Assembly: GCA_001931905.2 (NCBI GenBank)
Contig: MSJI02000842.1
Span: 16,638 to 80,637, forward strand
Origin: Cladosporium sp. IMV 00045
Taxonomy: Eukaryota > Ascomycota > Dothideomycetes > Cladosporiales > Cladosporiaceae
DNA: 64,000 bases
Direction: 5' to 3'
The position numbers were made by a program, and so were the translations under genes. Below, one piece after another: positions 18,649 through 28,578 of the stretch. Position 1 is the stretch's first letter. Each line of letters begins with the position of its first letter. The notes under the pieces were generated by a model. The model was not told the DNA's origin and searched no databases. It was given only the letters and a program-made list of their open reading frames with translations.

Positions 18649-21645
18649 ATGCCCTTCAAATCGCCCGAATCCTACGAACTCGACCGGCCAGTGTCGCCCT
18701 CCCGCGAACCCTTCGACGGCACGCACCGCTACTCCTCCTCCGACTCCGAAGTCTCCGTCATCGACGAATTCGACCCTCTCAAAAGCTCCGACCGCCCGTA
18801 CCGCGACGACGCCTCGCAACCACTGCGCTCTGTCTTCGACACCGACAGGAGCAGCAGCGCGCGCCAGCCGCTCGCATGGCTGGAAACGCAACGAGCGCGC
18901 GGCGGCGCGTGGTGGAAGCGCTGGCTCCTACCGAGCCGGTTCGTGTGCGTGCTCGTGCTGGCGTTCGCGGCGACGCTGGCGCTGCTGCTGGCCGCGGGCG
19001 GGATTTGGGCCTGGCACGTCGCCGTGCCGGGCGATGGGCAGAGTGAGCCCTGGTACCCTAGTCCGCGCGGCGGGAGCGTGGAGGGGTGGAGGGAGAGTTA
19101 TGGCAAGGCGAAGAAGTTGGTCGAGAAGATGAGCTTGGTGGAGAAGGTGAATGTCACGACGGGGACGGGGTGGAGTATGGGTATGTGTGTGGGGAATACG
19201 GGGCCGGTGGATAGATTGCTCTTTCCGAGTTTGTGTTTGCAGGATGGCCCGTTGGGGTTGCGCTTTGTGGATAATGCGACTGCTTTTCCGGCTGGTGTGA
19301 CGGTGGGTGCGACGTGGAATAGGGACTTGATGTACAAGCGTGGACAAGCTCATGGGTTTGAGGCGAAGAAGAAGGGCATTCACGTCCTGCTTGGGCCGTC
19401 GATGGGACCTCTGGGCCGTTTGCCGGCCGGTGGGCGGAATTGGGAGGGCTTCGGCGCGGACCCAGTACTTCAAGGCATTGCGGCCGCACAAACGATCAAA
19501 GGCATTCAAGACGCGGGCGTGATTGCGACAGCGAAGCATTTCGTCGGAAACGAGCAGGAGCACTTCCGGCAGTCATGGGAATGGGGTACGCCAAATGCGA
19601 TTTCGTCCAACATCGACGACCGCACGTTGCATGAGATCTACGCGTGGCCATTCGCGGACAGCATCAGGGCGGGAGTCGCGTCGGTGATGGGATCTTACAA
19701 CCAAATCAACAATTCGTATGCGTGCCAGAACTCGAAGCTTTTGAACGGCATACTCAAGGATGAGCTCGGATTTCAGGGTTTCGTTCAATCAGACTGGCTC
19801 GCTCAGCGGTCTGGTGTCGCTTCCGCGCTTGCAGGGTTAGATATGTCCATGCCTGGCGATGGTCTGCACTGGCAAGATGGCAAGCCGCTTTGGGGTCCGG
19901 AGCTTACTAAAGCGGTGCTCAACTCGAGTGTACCACTGGAGCGTCTGGACGATATGGTCATGCGTATCGCGGCAGCGTGGTATCAGCTGGGACAGGATGA
20001 TGAGAAGGTGTGGCCAACTCCGGAGAATGGTGGAGGGCCCAATTTCAGCAGCTGGACGGACGACGAATACGGCCAATTGCATCCAGGATCGCCCAACTCG
20101 CATGAGAAAGGGGTTGTGAACAAGTTTGTGCCTGTTCGCAACACCGAAGAAGGTGGTGACCACGACAAGCTTGCTCGGAAGATCGCAAGCGAGGGCATAG
20201 TCCTTGTTAAGAACGAGGACAAGATTCTGCCAATCCACCGCAACGGCGACGACTACCCAAGGAAGCACCGCGGCGGCAAATTCAAGATTGGGGTGTTTGG
20301 CGAGGACGCCTTCCCCAACCCCAAAGGGAACAATGCATGTCCTGATAGAGGCTGCAATGAGGGCACACTGGCCATGGGCTGGGGTTCTGGAGCTGTAGAA
20401 TTGCCGTATCTGGTCACACCTATTGATGCGTTGCGCAAGAACTTCAATAATGATACAATCAAGTTGACGGAAGTCAGCAGCAACCACGACGCGAAGACGG
20501 AGAGTGTCGCCAGCGAGCAGGATCTCTGCATAGTATTCCTCAACGCCGACGCAGGGGAAGGCTTCATCAGCTGGGACAGCGTCAAGGGTGACAGGGACAA
20601 CCTTTTTGCACAGAAGGGAGGCGATGCCCTGGCGAAGAAAGTTGCTGCGAACTGCGGTGGCCATGACAGCAACGGCTCTGCGGCTGCGACGATCGTTGTC
20701 TTGCACACTGTTGGACCGACGATCGTGGAGAGATGGATCGATCTACCAGGTGTCAAGGGGGTGCTCATAGCACACTTGCCCGGTCAAGAAAGCGGAAATG
20801 CCCTTGCTGACATCCTCTTCGGCGATGTCAATCCCTCAGGCCACCTGCCCTACACTATCGCCAGAGCAGAGAAAGATTACGGACCCGACTCTGGCATCCT
20901 GTACTACCCCAACGGCGTCGTACCTCAGCAAGACTTCAAAGAAGGTCTCTACTTTGACTACCGCTACTTCGACAAACACAACATTACGCCGCGCTACGAA
21001 TTCGGCTACGGTCTCTCCTACACCACCTTCAACATATCGTCCCTGCACATCGGCCCACAATCCCTGAAAGCCGGCTCAGAACCCGCATCACGACCCAAAG
21101 GAATCGAGCCACCAACTCTAGACACCAAAAAGCCCGCAACGAAAGAGGCACTCTGGCCCAACGGATTGCGCAAGCTCAAGAAGTACATCTACCCCTACAT
21201 CGACTCCGTCTCCGACATCAAAACAGGCCACTACCCCTACCCAGCCGGCTACACCACCCCACGCACGCCCTCACCAGCCGGCGGCGCCGAAGGCGGCAAT
21301 CCAGACCTGTACACGCCCGCACTGAAACTCGAAGCAGCGGTATCCAACACGGGCTCTCGTGCAGGCTCCGCCGTGGTGCAGCTGTACATCTCTCCCCCGC
21401 AAGACGTGAAATCGCCCTCAGGCAAGGAAATCTACATGCCCGTGCGCGTGCTGCGGTGGTTCGACAAATTCCACCTGGACGCCGGGGCGCGCACGGAGAT
21501 GCTCGTCAATGTCACAAGGAGGGATCTCAGCTATTGGGATGTTGAGAGGCAAAATTGGATTCTGCCGAGGGGCAGGTTTGCGGTTTGTTTGGGGTTGGGG
21601 GAGGGGGAGGAGAGGGTTTGTGAGGGGTTTGGCTTTGATGAGTGA
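18649..21645 (+). CDS. GH3 beta-glucosidase, type II membrane-anchored (bglE-like)
   Basis: Hydrolyses terminal beta-glucosidic bonds (cellobiose, glucans). Single exon, 998 aa from the ATG at 18649. A cytosolic Ser/Arg-rich tail of about 95 residues is followed by one membrane helix (FVCVLVLAFAATLALLLAAGG), so the catalytic part should face outside or the lumen. The GH3 N-terminal barrel carries GFVQSDW, whose Asp (residue 382) is the expected nucleophile. The GH3 C-terminal domain and a fibronectin-III-like domain (residues about 890-990) follow. Between them is a Pro-rich insert. Aspergillus bglE has the same membrane-anchored architecture, and most secreted GH3 enzymes instead have a cleaved signal peptide. 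The anchor suggests a cell-surface or secretory-pathway enzyme. Confidence 0.9.
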   Translation: MPFKSPESYELDRPVSPSREPFDGTHRYSSSDSEVSVIDEFDPLKSSDRPYRDDASQPLRSVFDTDRSSSARQPLAWLETQRARGGAWWKRWLLPSRFVCVLVLAFAATLALLLAAGGIWAWHVAVPGDGQSEPWYPSPRGGSVEGWRESYGKAKKLVEKMSLVEKVNVTTGTGWSMGMCVGNTGPVDRLLFPSLCLQDGPLGLRFVDNATAFPAGVTVGATWNRDLMYKRGQAHGFEAKKKGIHVLLGPSMGPLGRLPAGGRNWEGFGADPVLQGIAAAQTIKGIQDAGVIATAKHFVGNEQEHFRQSWEWGTPNAISSNIDDRTLHEIYAWPFADSIRAGVASVMGSYNQINNSYACQNSKLLNGILKDELGFQGFVQSDWLAQRSGVASALAGLDMSMPGDGLHWQDGKPLWGPELTKAVLNSSVPLERLDDMVMRIAAAWYQLGQDDEKVWPTPENGGGPNFSSWTDDEYGQLHPGSPNSHEKGVVNKFVPVRNTEEGGDHDKLARKIASEGIVLVKNEDKILPIHRNGDDYPRKHRGGKFKIGVFGEDAFPNPKGNNACPDRGCNEGTLAMGWGSGAVELPYLVTPIDALRKNFNNDTIKLTEVSSNHDAKTESVASEQDLCIVFLNADAGEGFISWDSVKGDRDNLFAQKGGDALAKKVAANCGGHDSNGSAAATIVVLHTVGPTIVERWIDLPGVKGVLIAHLPGQESGNALADILFGDVNPSGHLPYTIARAEKDYGPDSGILYYPNGVVPQQDFKEGLYFDYRYFDKHNITPRYEFGYGLSYTTFNISSLHIGPQSLKAGSEPASRPKGIEPPTLDTKKPATKEALWPNGLRKLKKYIYPYIDSVSDIKTGHYPYPAGYTTPRTPSPAGGAEGGNPDLYTPALKLEAAVSNTGSRAGSAVVQLYISPPQDVKSPSGKEIYMPVRVLRWFDKFHLDAGARTEMLVNVTRRDLSYWDVERQNWILPRGRFAVCLGLGEGEERVCEGFGFDE

Positions 21646-22222
21646 TTTTGTTAATACGGATTGTTTTTGGAATGTTTGGTTTTGGACGTTTTCCATTTCT
21701 TTTGGGTGGATTGGCGTTGGTGAAGGGGAAAGGGATTATGAACATATATTTGGATGATTTCTTTAGATATTGTATATATAGAAACGGATTGCTGACTGGG
21801 CTTGACCAATAGATTAATTTTTTGTCTCATTTGATATGCAAGCTCTCATGCACATCGGCAGGTATATAATAAACGAAATAAGTAAGAAATGCATCTGTTT
21901 ATGCATGTTTCTAACAAAGCTTCGCCCAAAGCAGATGCCGGTGTCGGGTCCACTTCCAGGCTGCGTCATCTCGCCTCTGCATTTCATTGATGCTACTGAA
22001 CTCAACTACCGCCTTTGCGCCCAATGCGCCGACTAGCCTCTTGAAATAATGAGCACTACTGTCTTTCTTCTTACATCCGGATTTGCATATACCACGATTG
22101 CATCGCATCCTTCCTCTTATATCGATTCGCGCTCGAGTCACAGCCGTATACAGCGCTCCTATCGCCGACACCTACACAACCGCGACATCCTGCCACCATC
22201 TGTTTGATACCAGCAATCCGAC
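21646..22222. other. Intergenic region, beta-glucosidase / DHA1-like transporter
   Basis: 577 bases. A TTGTATATATAG stretch near 21770 is probably 3' flank rather than a TATA box, given its distance from the next start. No gene seen. Confidence 0.5.
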
Positions 22223-24256
22223 ATGCCACAAAACTCAAACGACGACGCCGACGATGAGATCAGGCCCTTAGTAGCGCCACGGGCGTCTTCAATCAAGCAG
22301 CAATCACAAGTCCACCCCCATGCCAAACCAACTCTCTTGCAACGCCAGTCCTCGACCTTCAAATACCACACTTTCCCCGCCGCTCCGCCGCGCAACGTGG
22401 GCAACAGATCGTCAAAAGAGCGCCTGAAACAGGATCAACTCTCCAATAACGGCTCGATACGGCAGCGGCGCAGCAGTCTGGGCAAGCGACTGTCGGGCGA
22501 ACCGCTGAATCAAGATGGAAATAACAAAGGACCCGACCGCTCGACCGGTCTGCACTCTCCACCGCAATCGGTATCAAGTCGCGACTCTGAGGAACGTCAC
22601 CACGACAGCGAGGACGAATCAGACGATGAACACCACGAAACGCCCTTACCTCGCAAGCAGCTGGCGATCCTGGCCGTGATAGCACTCGCGGAGCAGACGG
22701 CGCTCAACAGCATAAGTCCCTACCTGCCAGAGATGGCGAGTACATTTCCAGAAGTGGAGGAAGGGCAGGTGGGATTGTACGTGGGATTGATCGCGAGCTC
22801 GTTCGCGCTGGCGCAATTCGCGACGAATTTCGCATGGGGCCTGCTGTCGGATCGGGTGGGGAGGAAGCCGATCGTGCTGCTGGGGACGTTTCTGACGGCG
22901 GTGTGTTTCGTCGCGTTTGGTTTCTGTCGCACGCTGTGGCAGGCGGTGGTGGTGCAGGCGATGATGGGTCTGGTCAACGGAAATCAGGGCGTGATCAGTA
23001 CGTGTCTGGGGGAGATTACGGATCGCTCGAATCAGAGTCGCGCGTTCACGTACTTGCCGGTCATATATGGGCTTGGTGGCATCACGGGGCCTATTGTGGG
23101 AGGGCTGCTGGTGTTCAAGAATATCCCTTTCACTCAGAAAGAGAACCCATACCCTTACTTGGGCCCGAATTTGCTGTCAGCGGCGGTGCTGGCGATTGAT
23201 GGCATATTAACGATTTTCTTCCTCGAAGAATCCCTGGACGAAGCGAGAGATATGCCGCCCTTGAGTAAGCGTATCGGCACGCTCTTCACCTGGATTTGGC
23301 AGTTCACCAGCTCGCGACGACCAACATATCTACGACGCAGCTCGATGCGCAGAAAGCAAAAGCAGCAGCAACAGCAACAATACGGCGCCGTATCACAAGA
23401 AACAGACGAAAACGACACCGAAGACTCCTACTCCGACGAAGACACCGCTTCCATCGCCTCCATACCCGCCTTCTTCACCTCCTCCAACAACGGCTCCAAC
23501 CGCCTCCTCGCGCGCGAGGTTCTCAACCGCGACACCATCCTCCTCCTACTAACCTTCCTCATCTTCCAACTAGCCAACATCTCCTTCAACAGCCTCTACC
23601 CGATCTTCGCCCAAGCCCCACCCCCGACTGGCCGCGACCTCAACCCGGAAGAAATCGGCATCTCGCTTGCCTTCGCCGGCGTGATCACCATCGTCTTCCA
23701 GATCGGCATTTTCGGCCGCCTGCGCGAAAAAGCCGGCAACAAAGCGACCTACCGCGCAGGACTTGCAGGCTTCGTCGTCGCTTTCCTCCTCATCCCCTGG
23801 GTGGGGTACAAAGACGGCTCGCACGGCGGGACGAGCGGACCGACCACGACGGTCGGCCGGGTCTGGCTCTGGACCGAGCTGGGCGGGGTTCTCATCATCA
23901 AAACGGTCGCGGCCGTGGGAGGGCTGACGTCCGCTCTTTTGCTGATCACGAACTCGGCGCCGTCGCACGCCGTGTTGGGGACGCTGAATGGGCTGGCGCA
24001 AACGCTCAGCGCGGCGGGGAGGGCGGTGGGGCCGTTCATTAGTGGAGGGTTGTTTACTGCTGCGACGAAGGTGCAGTTTAAGGGCGAATTGTTGGCTTTT
24101 GGGATTTTTGGCGGGATTTCGTTCGTGGGGTTTTTGGCCAGTTTGGGCATTAGGGGGGCGGAGTTGGAGGCGGATGGGGTGAAGGAGGGTGAGGGTGGGA
24201 ATGATGAGCATGGGCATGGACATGGGGAGGATGAGGAGAGGAGTGCGGGGAGGTGA
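22223..24256 (+). CDS. MFS transporter, DHA1/ZIFL-like (YCR023C-type)
   Basis: Proton-coupled 12-helix transporter with unknown substrate. Single exon, 677 aa. A 145-residue disordered cytosolic N-terminus precedes the first helix (QLAILAVIALAEQTALNSISPYLPEM, shown in part: LAILAVIALAEQ). Motif A, GLLSDRVGRKP, lies in loop 2-3, and the conserved GLVNGNQGVISTCLGE marks helix 4. The central loop (about residues 375-430) is Gln/Asp-rich. The C-terminal half has a GVITIVFQIGIF helix and ends in a His/Glu-rich tail. The N-terminal pattern resembles plant ZIFL proteins and yeast YCR023C. Metal, nicotianamine-like or drug substrates are possible but not shown. Confidence 0.88.
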   Translation: MPQNSNDDADDEIRPLVAPRASSIKQQSQVHPHAKPTLLQRQSSTFKYHTFPAAPPRNVGNRSSKERLKQDQLSNNGSIRQRRSSLGKRLSGEPLNQDGNNKGPDRSTGLHSPPQSVSSRDSEERHHDSEDESDDEHHETPLPRKQLAILAVIALAEQTALNSISPYLPEMASTFPEVEEGQVGLYVGLIASSFALAQFATNFAWGLLSDRVGRKPIVLLGTFLTAVCFVAFGFCRTLWQAVVVQAMMGLVNGNQGVISTCLGEITDRSNQSRAFTYLPVIYGLGGITGPIVGGLLVFKNIPFTQKENPYPYLGPNLLSAAVLAIDGILTIFFLEESLDEARDMPPLSKRIGTLFTWIWQFTSSRRPTYLRRSSMRRKQKQQQQQQYGAVSQETDENDTEDSYSDEDTASIASIPAFFTSSNNGSNRLLAREVLNRDTILLLLTFLIFQLANISFNSLYPIFAQAPPPTGRDLNPEEIGISLAFAGVITIVFQIGIFGRLREKAGNKATYRAGLAGFVVAFLLIPWVGYKDGSHGGTSGPTTTVGRVWLWTELGGVLIIKTVAAVGGLTSALLLITNSAPSHAVLGTLNGLAQTLSAAGRAVGPFISGGLFTAATKVQFKGELLAFGIFGGISFVGFLASLGIRGAELEADGVKEGEGGNDEHGHGHGEDEERSAGR

Positions 24257-25084
24257 GATTTATTATGATGGATGAGAGTGTGAATGCATGTGGGTTTTGG
24301 TGGTTGGTGATGATATGGTCGGCGAATATCTCTTCTGGTGTTTCTTTTCTGTTTCTAGAAGATTTTTTCGCGAGAGCATTTCTCCTTTCTGTTTCCAAGC
24401 AAAGGCGTTTGTGGGAAGAGCGTGTGTATAGAAAGGAAAAGAAGGTCGATTGCAAGAATCAAAGGTTGCTACGTTATTTGAAAAGTCAGTTGCTAGTATT
24501 CCGTCTCACGAATGGGTTCCGCACACGATGTTCTATCGATAACGGAGATGACGAGAAGGAACTAGGACTATCTATGTAGTAATAAGATAGAGACAGCTGA
24601 TTGATTTGGGCGATTTGGCATGAATAATGCCAAGTATACAGTAATTGAGATAACGATTTCCAGGTATTTTAGGATCCAATGACAGAATGACATGGGAGAC
24701 TCGCCTTTCAGCTCTCCCCTTCTTCAAGCCTCATCAGTTCCTTCTGCTAGGTACTTTAGCGTCTTCTTCCCTCAATTCTTTTATTAAAAAATTCCTTAAT
24801 ACATCTGGGGTCCTGCGACTGATAGCATTCTGTCAGGAAGTGATGATCCAAACACAGTGGCAGGGGACGAAGATGAAAGTGAGCACTAAAGACACTTTTG
24901 ACTGGAACAATAAGTCGACGCGAGATTCATTTTCGGATTCGTGTATATCATGGCCGTGAAAGAAGAGCTAAAGAAGGCGAGGATTAGATAAACGAAAAAG
25001 TCGTCACGAAAACCAAGTCATTCTTTTCTTTTCTCCCCAAACAAATCCCAACCCTTCCAAGAACAAGAGAGAGTGAGAGGATCC
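24257..25084. other. Convergent intergenic region between two MFS genes
   Basis: 828 bases, AT-richer than the flanking genes, between two 3' ends. No open frame with recognisable content, repeat or RNA gene seen. Confidence 0.55.
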
Positions 25085-27049
25085 CTACTTCGTCCTCCCC
25101 GGCCTAGACCTCCAAACAAAATACCCACAAACCACCACCCCAACCGCATCCAACGCGACGCCAAACCACAGCCCCGCCCTCCACGCCTCCAACGGCCCCT
25201 CCTTATCGCCCACATACCTCTCCACCGACCCCGCCATGCCCAGTCCCAGACTAATACTATAATTCACCATAGTGCTTATCAAACTGGCAGCAATCCCCTG
25301 ATTCTCCCTCGGCACAGCGTTAGACATCAACACCGAGCCCGCGGGGTAAGACCAGTTCATGGCGAGAGGCATGATGATGACGCTGAGGAAAGTGTTCGCC
25401 CAGTAAGTCTGCCCCACGGGCGCGGTGACGAGGAACAGCGTCCCGACCAGAAACGCAAGCATGGCGGCGAACATGACCCAGGCGACTCTGACGCGGCGCA
25501 GGACGAAAGCGACCGCCATGGCGCACGCGAGACCGATAGGCGCGACGGGGACTTTCTCCGCGACGGCGGTGAGGGGCGTGAGGTGTCGGAAGCGCGTCTG
25601 GAACACGAAATATCCAACCACCCAGATGCCGTGCGAGCCCCAGCCGGCGGCGATGCAGGCGAGGACGAAGGCCGCTTCGCGCGTGAGGCCTTTGAGGGGG
25701 ATGAGGGGATTGGTGGCGACGCGGAGTTCGATGTAGATGAAAGCCGCGAGGGAGATGAGGCCGAGGACGAGGACGAAGGGGATGTAGGATTGGTGCCAGC
25801 CGACGATGGGGGCTTGGTTGAAGGCGAAGTTGACCATGATCAGGCCGGCGATGCCGGAGAGGGCGCCGTAGAGGTCGAATTTGATCCACCATTTGGGTTT
25901 GGGGGAGGAGGAAGTGGGAGGTGGGGCGTGGGTGTCGGCGGGGCAGATGAGGTAGCTGATCAGGCTGATGAGCACGCAGGTGATGGACAGGGCCCAGAAG
26001 GACCACTGCCACCAGCCGTTTTCCGCGCAGAGGGCGGAGAACGAGGAGCCAACGACCATGCCTACGGGACCCATGCCGCCGAAGCAGGAGATGGAGAAGT
26101 TGCGCTTCAACCCAAGCGGGAACGTTCGGCCGATGAGCGCGATGCCGTTTGGCACCAGGAGAGCTGGCCCAATTCCTTGCATTGCTCGACCGGCAACGAG
26201 CATCGTGTAGCCGCGGTAATCGCTGAAGCCGCAGAAGAGAGACCAGACTGCGAACCACAGCCAGCCGATGATGAAGATACGTTTGTGCCCGAACATGTCG
26301 CCCAGGCGGCCGGCCGGTAGGATGAGCGTGCCCAGAGCCATGCCATAAGCCGCGGTGGCCAGGCTGAGCTTTGCGAAATCGGCACCCAGGCTGGTTCCAA
26401 TGATGAATCCGGGTGCGATGGTTTGGGACAATCCACCGAGGGAGAGGAACTGGGCCAGACAGACGTTCATAACGAAGGCGACTTCGTGCAGCCTCGACAT
26501 GCGGATTTCTGGAGGCGGCGGACTGCCATTGGAAGATGAGGGTGGCGTTGGTTCATCGCTGTTGGAGAGGGATAGAGGATACTTGACATTGAAACCCTTC
26601 TCGGTGATACTGTCTGGTGAGATCGGACTTTGATCGTCGGGCGTCTTCCTGTCTTTCTCGACTAGACGGAATTCGCCCGTGTCGTTATTTCGAGCCAGAG
26701 CGTAGCCATCCCAGACCGTGATACGGGAGTTCTTCAAGGCTTCCCGCCACTCGTCGGGGACTTCATGTTCGTTAACGGCATATGTGGGCTTTGGGTTGCG
26801 AGCAGGCGGGATGAGAGCGACTTTCGACCTCTGAGCCGGTGTCTGTCCTCTCGTCGATGCGGCGTAAGTATCGTCCGTCCTGGCCGATGGCGACGATGAC
26901 CTATAAGGCTTGTTGCTGTTTTCGCTGAGGAATCTGGAAGCAGCTTCGATTACATCAACGCTTTTGGACTCGCGGAGACTGTGAGCTGTTGAAGGATTGG
27001 CGGTGGTATCCATATTTGAGTGGGATGAAGAGCGCTTGGAATTGGCCAT
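25085..27049 (-). CDS. MFS transporter, DHA2 family (ATR1-like)
   Basis: Predicted drug/proton antiporter with 14 helices in the plasma membrane. Single exon, 654 aa from the first true ATG (27049, with AAG/CAT context GCCATGG). A disordered N-terminus of about 190 residues precedes the first helix (EVAFVMNVCLAQFLSLGG). Motif A appears as AGRLGDMFGHKR, and the RAMQGIGPALLVPN stretch of helix 4 is typical of ATR1/aminotriazole-resistance transporters. GPVGMVVGSSFSA fits motif C. The protein ends in a short basic tail. Its 3' end converges with the DHA1-like gene, but the two are from different MFS families, so no tandem duplication is implied. The substrate cannot be predicted. Confidence 0.88.
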   Translation of the reverse strand: MANSKRSSSHSNMDTTANPSTAHSLRESKSVDVIEAASRFLSENSNKPYRSSSPSARTDDTYAASTRGQTPAQRSKVALIPPARNPKPTYAVNEHEVPDEWREALKNSRITVWDGYALARNNDTGEFRLVEKDRKTPDDQSPISPDSITEKGFNVKYPLSLSNSDEPTPPSSSNGSPPPPEIRMSRLHEVAFVMNVCLAQFLSLGGLSQTIAPGFIIGTSLGADFAKLSLATAAYGMALGTLILPAGRLGDMFGHKRIFIIGWLWFAVWSLFCGFSDYRGYTMLVAGRAMQGIGPALLVPNGIALIGRTFPLGLKRNFSISCFGGMGPVGMVVGSSFSALCAENGWWQWSFWALSITCVLISLISYLICPADTHAPPPTSSSPKPKWWIKFDLYGALSGIAGLIMVNFAFNQAPIVGWHQSYIPFVLVLGLISLAAFIYIELRVATNPLIPLKGLTREAAFVLACIAAGWGSHGIWVVGYFVFQTRFRHLTPLTAVAEKVPVAPIGLACAMAVAFVLRRVRVAWVMFAAMLAFLVGTLFLVTAPVGQTYWANTFLSVIIMPLAMNWSYPAGSVLMSNAVPRENQGIAASLISTMVNYSISLGLGMAGSVERYVGDKEGPLEAWRAGLWFGVALDAVGVVVCGYFVWRSRPGRTK

Positions 27050-28578
27050 GGCGGTGGCCAACTAGCTATATGACAATTGATAATGCCCGTTGGCTTTCTC
27101 ATGCGATGCCAAGTCGACAAGACGATCAAGACGTTGGATGGTAGGGAGATGTGCTACGGGTAGAGAAAGTGGATTGGGAGGAACAGTGCTCGGGAGAGAC
27201 AGAGAAAAACGATTGTCTCAGCCATACATGTAGGTATGCATGTATGTATACTCGCAGACGGTGAATCCCACGGGCAGTGTTGATACTGTGCCGAGTTGTC
27301 CGTTCTGCTGCCGGAAATACACTGAAAGGAAGAGCACTTATAAACTTACAATGTCGGACGCCGTCCTGCCCGACGTGTCGGTCAATCATACCTCAACACG
27401 CACGCTGCCGGTGCTGCTGCACGTCGTATTATTATTGATCTGAGCAAAAACCTTCCCGGAATGGGCAGCTCAGCATGAAAGGACTGGTAGCACCGGCGCG
27501 CGAGGATAAGGTTGCATCCTGCCATGCAAGGCCATGCAAGGCACGAGGGGGTACGCGCGCGGTCGGGTGCTGTGCTGTGCTTTCTTTGGGAGAGGACGTG
27601 GACGGTGGACGTGAGTTATCGTCCCGAGGAGATCTTTAGCAGCGTACCTGTGGTGCGGTCCCTCGGGGGATCGACGAATGGGGCCCAATGTGGCGATCAA
27701 GTTCCTGACTAGGGGGGGAGGGGAGGATGCAAGTGTGAATGCAAATGCACGTATGTCTCGGTTGATGTAGGATGGTGAAACGGAGATGTCAGGCAAGTCG
27801 TGCTGGAAGTGGTGTCGCCAGGCAAGTTGGGACGAGCCGCGATGACACGCAGATTTGCTCTGACACCCTTGGCAAGACCATCATACCGTGTTCGAAGAGA
27901 TGTGGTGATTTGGTCCGGAAATGCTCTAACCAGATGTCTCACTCTGCTCTCGTCAGTCTTTCGAGTACCTGTGGTATGTGCCGGATACGACTCAGGGGAG
28001 GGTTGAGAGGCGTGTGGAAAGTCTCCGCGGCTGCCCTCACACCCGCGGTGATGGAGGTGATGATGAGTGGACAAGATACGAGATAAGCATCTCGCATTGC
28101 ATGTGAGGCGTGCGGCTGAGAGGCCGTGCCATGTCAGGCTTTCCTTATCCCGATGCTTGATTGTTGTTTGTGTTGAGAGTGAGGCAACCAAGCAATGTCG
28201 ATGGCTGAAATGCAAAGGAAGGAAGATCGACGCACCAAGCTTTCCGGAGCCGTCCAATCTATGCAAAGCCTAAAATCACAATCGACCACACCCACCCCTG
28301 AGAGATCAGTGCGACATGTGATTCCCAGCTTCTCGTCTTCTTTCCCTTCCGATACCGACCGCATTGACCTTCTTGCAGTAGGAGTGAGTGCCGACGGTCT
28401 GAGTCGGCGTGGAGAGGGCCGAGAGCAGCACCACCACCAGCACCAGCATCGTCACCAGCACCAGCTCTGCCAGCAACCTCCACCTCCACCTACGTACCAC
28501 ATGGTCTGACCCAACCGACTATCCCGACTCTTCCGACTGTCTCTCACTCTCACTCTCGAACCAAGGCTCTCGCCAATC
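27050..28578. other. Divergent intergenic region, DHA2 transporter / OGG1
   Basis: About 1.5 kb. It contains an alternating ACATGTAGGTATGCATGTATG stretch near 27225-27248 and an imperfect CACCAG/CATCAG run at 28430-28475. An ATG-initiated 104-codon frame (28195-28509) covers that run but has no other coding support. Otherwise I see nothing beyond promoter sequence. Confidence 0.5.

Noticed and set aside
22223..27049. Two neighbouring MFS transporters as part of a secondary-metabolite cluster
   Set aside because: No PKS, NRPS, terpene synthase, P450 or pathway-specific regulator lies nearby, and the two transporters belong to different MFS families.
28195..28509. 104-codon ORF upstream of OGG1 as a gene
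   Set aside because: Its second half is only the CACCAG-type low-complexity run, and it sits in the expected OGG1 promoter and leader. No homology is recognised.
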